Source: Puniceicoccales bacterium Verruco_01 (GTDB lineage: Bacteria > Verrucomicrobiota > Verrucomicrobiia > Opitutales > Oceanipulchritudinaceae). From it: 64,000 nt of DNA. This document shows positions 62,885 through 64,000 of this stretch, one piece after another. Numbering within the stretch: the stretch's first letter is position 1; every line of letters begins with the position of its first letter. The DNA is taken from contig LVBV01000022.1 in assembly GCA_001604565.1 (NCBI GenBank), positions 29,359-93,358 on the forward strand, in the 5' to 3' direction. A program made the position numbers and the translations under genes. The notes beneath the pieces are model-generated. The model searched no databases, had not been told where the DNA came from, and was given only the letters and a program-made list of their open reading frames with translations.

Positions 62885-64000
62885 CGGCGCTTGCGGCGGC
62901 CCTTGCTGGACGGGGCGGAACCCATGTTGCGGCGCTTGGGACGGTCCTCGGTTTCCTCAAGGACGGGCGACCAGTTGTATTTGAAGCCTTCCAGCTTGGA
63001 ACGCTTGATCTTCTGGCCGATGAAATGCTCGATGCCGTGCAGGAAGCTCTGCTCTCCCGCGGTGTAGAGGGTGATTGCCTCGCCCTCGCGGCTGGCGCGG
63101 CCCGTGCGTCCGATGCGGTGCACGTAATCCTCCGGGTGCTGGGGGATGTCGTAGTTCACCACGTGGCTGATGTTGGAAATATCGATGCCGCGCGCGACGA
63201 TGTCCGTTGCGACGAGGATGCGGCTGCGTCCGGAGCGGAAGTCCGCCATCGCGATCTCGCGCTCCTTCTGCGTGCGGTCCGAATGCACGACGCCCACCTT
63301 CTTGTTGTAGCGGCCAAGCCACGTGGCGATCATGTCCGCGCGGTGCTTGGTCCGCGTGAAGATGAGGACGCTCTCGTAGTTGGACTGGTCGAGGATCGCG
63401 ACGAGTAGATCGAACTTCTGGCGGTCGTCCACCGGGTAGATGCTGTGGGAGATGGTGTCCGCCGCGCTCGTGCCGGAGCCGATCCGGATCGTCACGGGGT
63501 CGTGCAGCATCCACTTGGAAAGCGTCTCGATCGCGGGGGGGATCGTCGCGGAAAAGAGAAGGCTCTGCCGGTCGTTCGGCGTGAGGTTGATGATGCGGCG
63601 CACGTCCGGGAGGAAGCCCATGTCCAGCATGCGATCCGCCTCGTCGAGGACGAGGGTTTCGATGCGGTCGAGGCGCAAGGCCTTCTGACCGAGAAAGTCG
63701 ATGAGGCGGCCCGGGGTCGCGACGACGATGTCCGCTCCGGCCCGGAGATCGTCGCGCTGCTTGCCGTAGCGGACGCCTCCGTAGAGGAGAGCCACGCGCA
63801 AGTCCGTGTGCTTCGCGAAGAGGCTGATCGCGTCATACACCTGTTGCGCCAGTTCGCGCGTCGGCTCAAGAATAAGGGCGCGGAGCTTTCCGTGCTTGGC
63901 GAGACGGGCCACCATCGGCAGCGCGAAAGCCGCCGTCTTGCCCGTTCCGGTCTGGGAGCCGCCCACGAGGTCGCGCCCCGCGAGAAGTTCCGGTATTGCC
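62881..64000 (-). CDS. rhlE: DEAD-box RNA helicase (RhlE-like), partial
   Basis: The visible C-terminal 370 residues or so of a helicase whose start lies beyond the window. Motifs are intact: Walker A SQTGTGKT, motif Ia PTRELAQQ, GG block LLYGG, TPGRLIDF, motif II DEAD, motif III FSAT, motif V VATDIVARGIDI and motif VI HRIGRTGRA. The basic tail NMGSAPSSKGRRKRR is typical of RhlE. It unwinds or remodels structured RNA, for example in ribosome assembly or mRNA decay. Leftward; the TAG stop overlaps the fold-back element. Confidence 0.95.
   Translation of the reverse strand, partial: AIPELLAGRDLVGGSQTGTGKTAAFALPMVARLAKHGKLRALILEPTRELAQQVYDAISLFAKHTDLRVALLYGGVRYGKQRDDLRAGADIVVATPGRLIDFLGQKALRLDRIETLVLDEADRMLDMGFLPDVRRIINLTPNDRQSLLFSATIPPAIETLSKWMLHDPVTIRIGSGTSAADTISHSIYPVDDRQKFDLLVAILDQSNYESVLIFTRTKHRADMIATWLGRYNKKVGVVHSDRTQKEREIAMADFRSGRSRILVATDIVARGIDISNISHVVNYDIPQHPEDYVHRIGRTGRASREGEAITLYTAGEQSFLHGIEHFIGQKIKRSKLEGFKYNWSPVLEETEDRPKRRNMGSAPSSKGRRKRR

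Overview
The window looks like chromosomal DNA from a GC-rich (roughly 60-65% G+C by eye), Gram-negative, probably anaerobic bacterium. An LPS-core Kdo transferase (waaA), outer-envelope enzymes and a complete succinate-to-propionate module with a sodium-pumping decarboxylase support this. The mix of genes, the rplM-rpsI-argCJBDF arrangement and tryptophan-rich secreted proteins remind me of Verrucomicrobiota (Opitutales-like) or a related PVC lineage. That placement is an inference without any database search.

Layout. 1-2.3 kb: a polyamine-type ABC importer (potA-potB-potC, the last cut by the window edge), then waaA. 4.0 kb: a 163-bp dispersed element, then a large secreted M16 peptidase. 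7.3-11.1 kb: a small NTF2-like protein and a tightly overlapping signalling operon of SiaA-, SiaB- and SiaC-like proteins plus a soluble histidine kinase. 11.2-14.4 kb: hotdog thioesterase, YmdB-like phosphoesterase, phosphopantetheinyl transferase, ruvA and a secreted DUF1349 protein. 14.6-29.7 kb: propionate metabolism in two divergent blocks (CoA-transferase and mmdA-D leftward, mutA-mutB rightward) separated by two methyl-accepting chemotaxis proteins. 29.9-32.2 kb: an AT-rich two-gene island with an M4 metalloprotease preceded by an 11-C tract and a Trp-rich secreted protein. 32.3-44.2 kb: nitroreductase, smc, thioesterase, nucleoside phosphorylase, membrane protein, glycosyltransferases, DUF4282, metY, PAP2. 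44.3-48.9 kb: argG, a HEAT-repeat lipoprotein, a MscS-type channel, and the second copy of the 163-bp element. 48.9-55.3 kb: argF-argD-argB-argJ-argC downstream of rplM-rpsI. 55.5-64 kb: feoB, a DUF2147 protein, a tyrosine recombinase, sppA, tRNA-Lys and tRNA-Thr, a DoxX/rhodanese pair, and a partial DEAD-box helicase.

How the genes work together. Succinate is activated to succinyl-CoA by the CoA-transferase, rearranged to methylmalonyl-CoA by MutAB, and decarboxylated to propionyl-CoA by MmdABCD, which exports Na+. The CoA-transferase can pass the CoA from propionyl-CoA to the next succinate, so the cycle conserves energy as a sodium gradient. Methylmalonyl-CoA epimerase and the mutase chaperone are not in the window. 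The arginine pathway is present from acetylglutamate onward (argB, C, D, J, F, G) except argH.

Most unusual features: the homopolymeric C tract that takes the M4 protease signal peptide out of frame (a candidate phase-variation switch); two copies of a 163-bp element with 12-bp terminal inverted repeats, both in divergent promoter regions; and two unrelated-looking fold-back elements of 168-189 bp whose right ends run over TAG stop codons.
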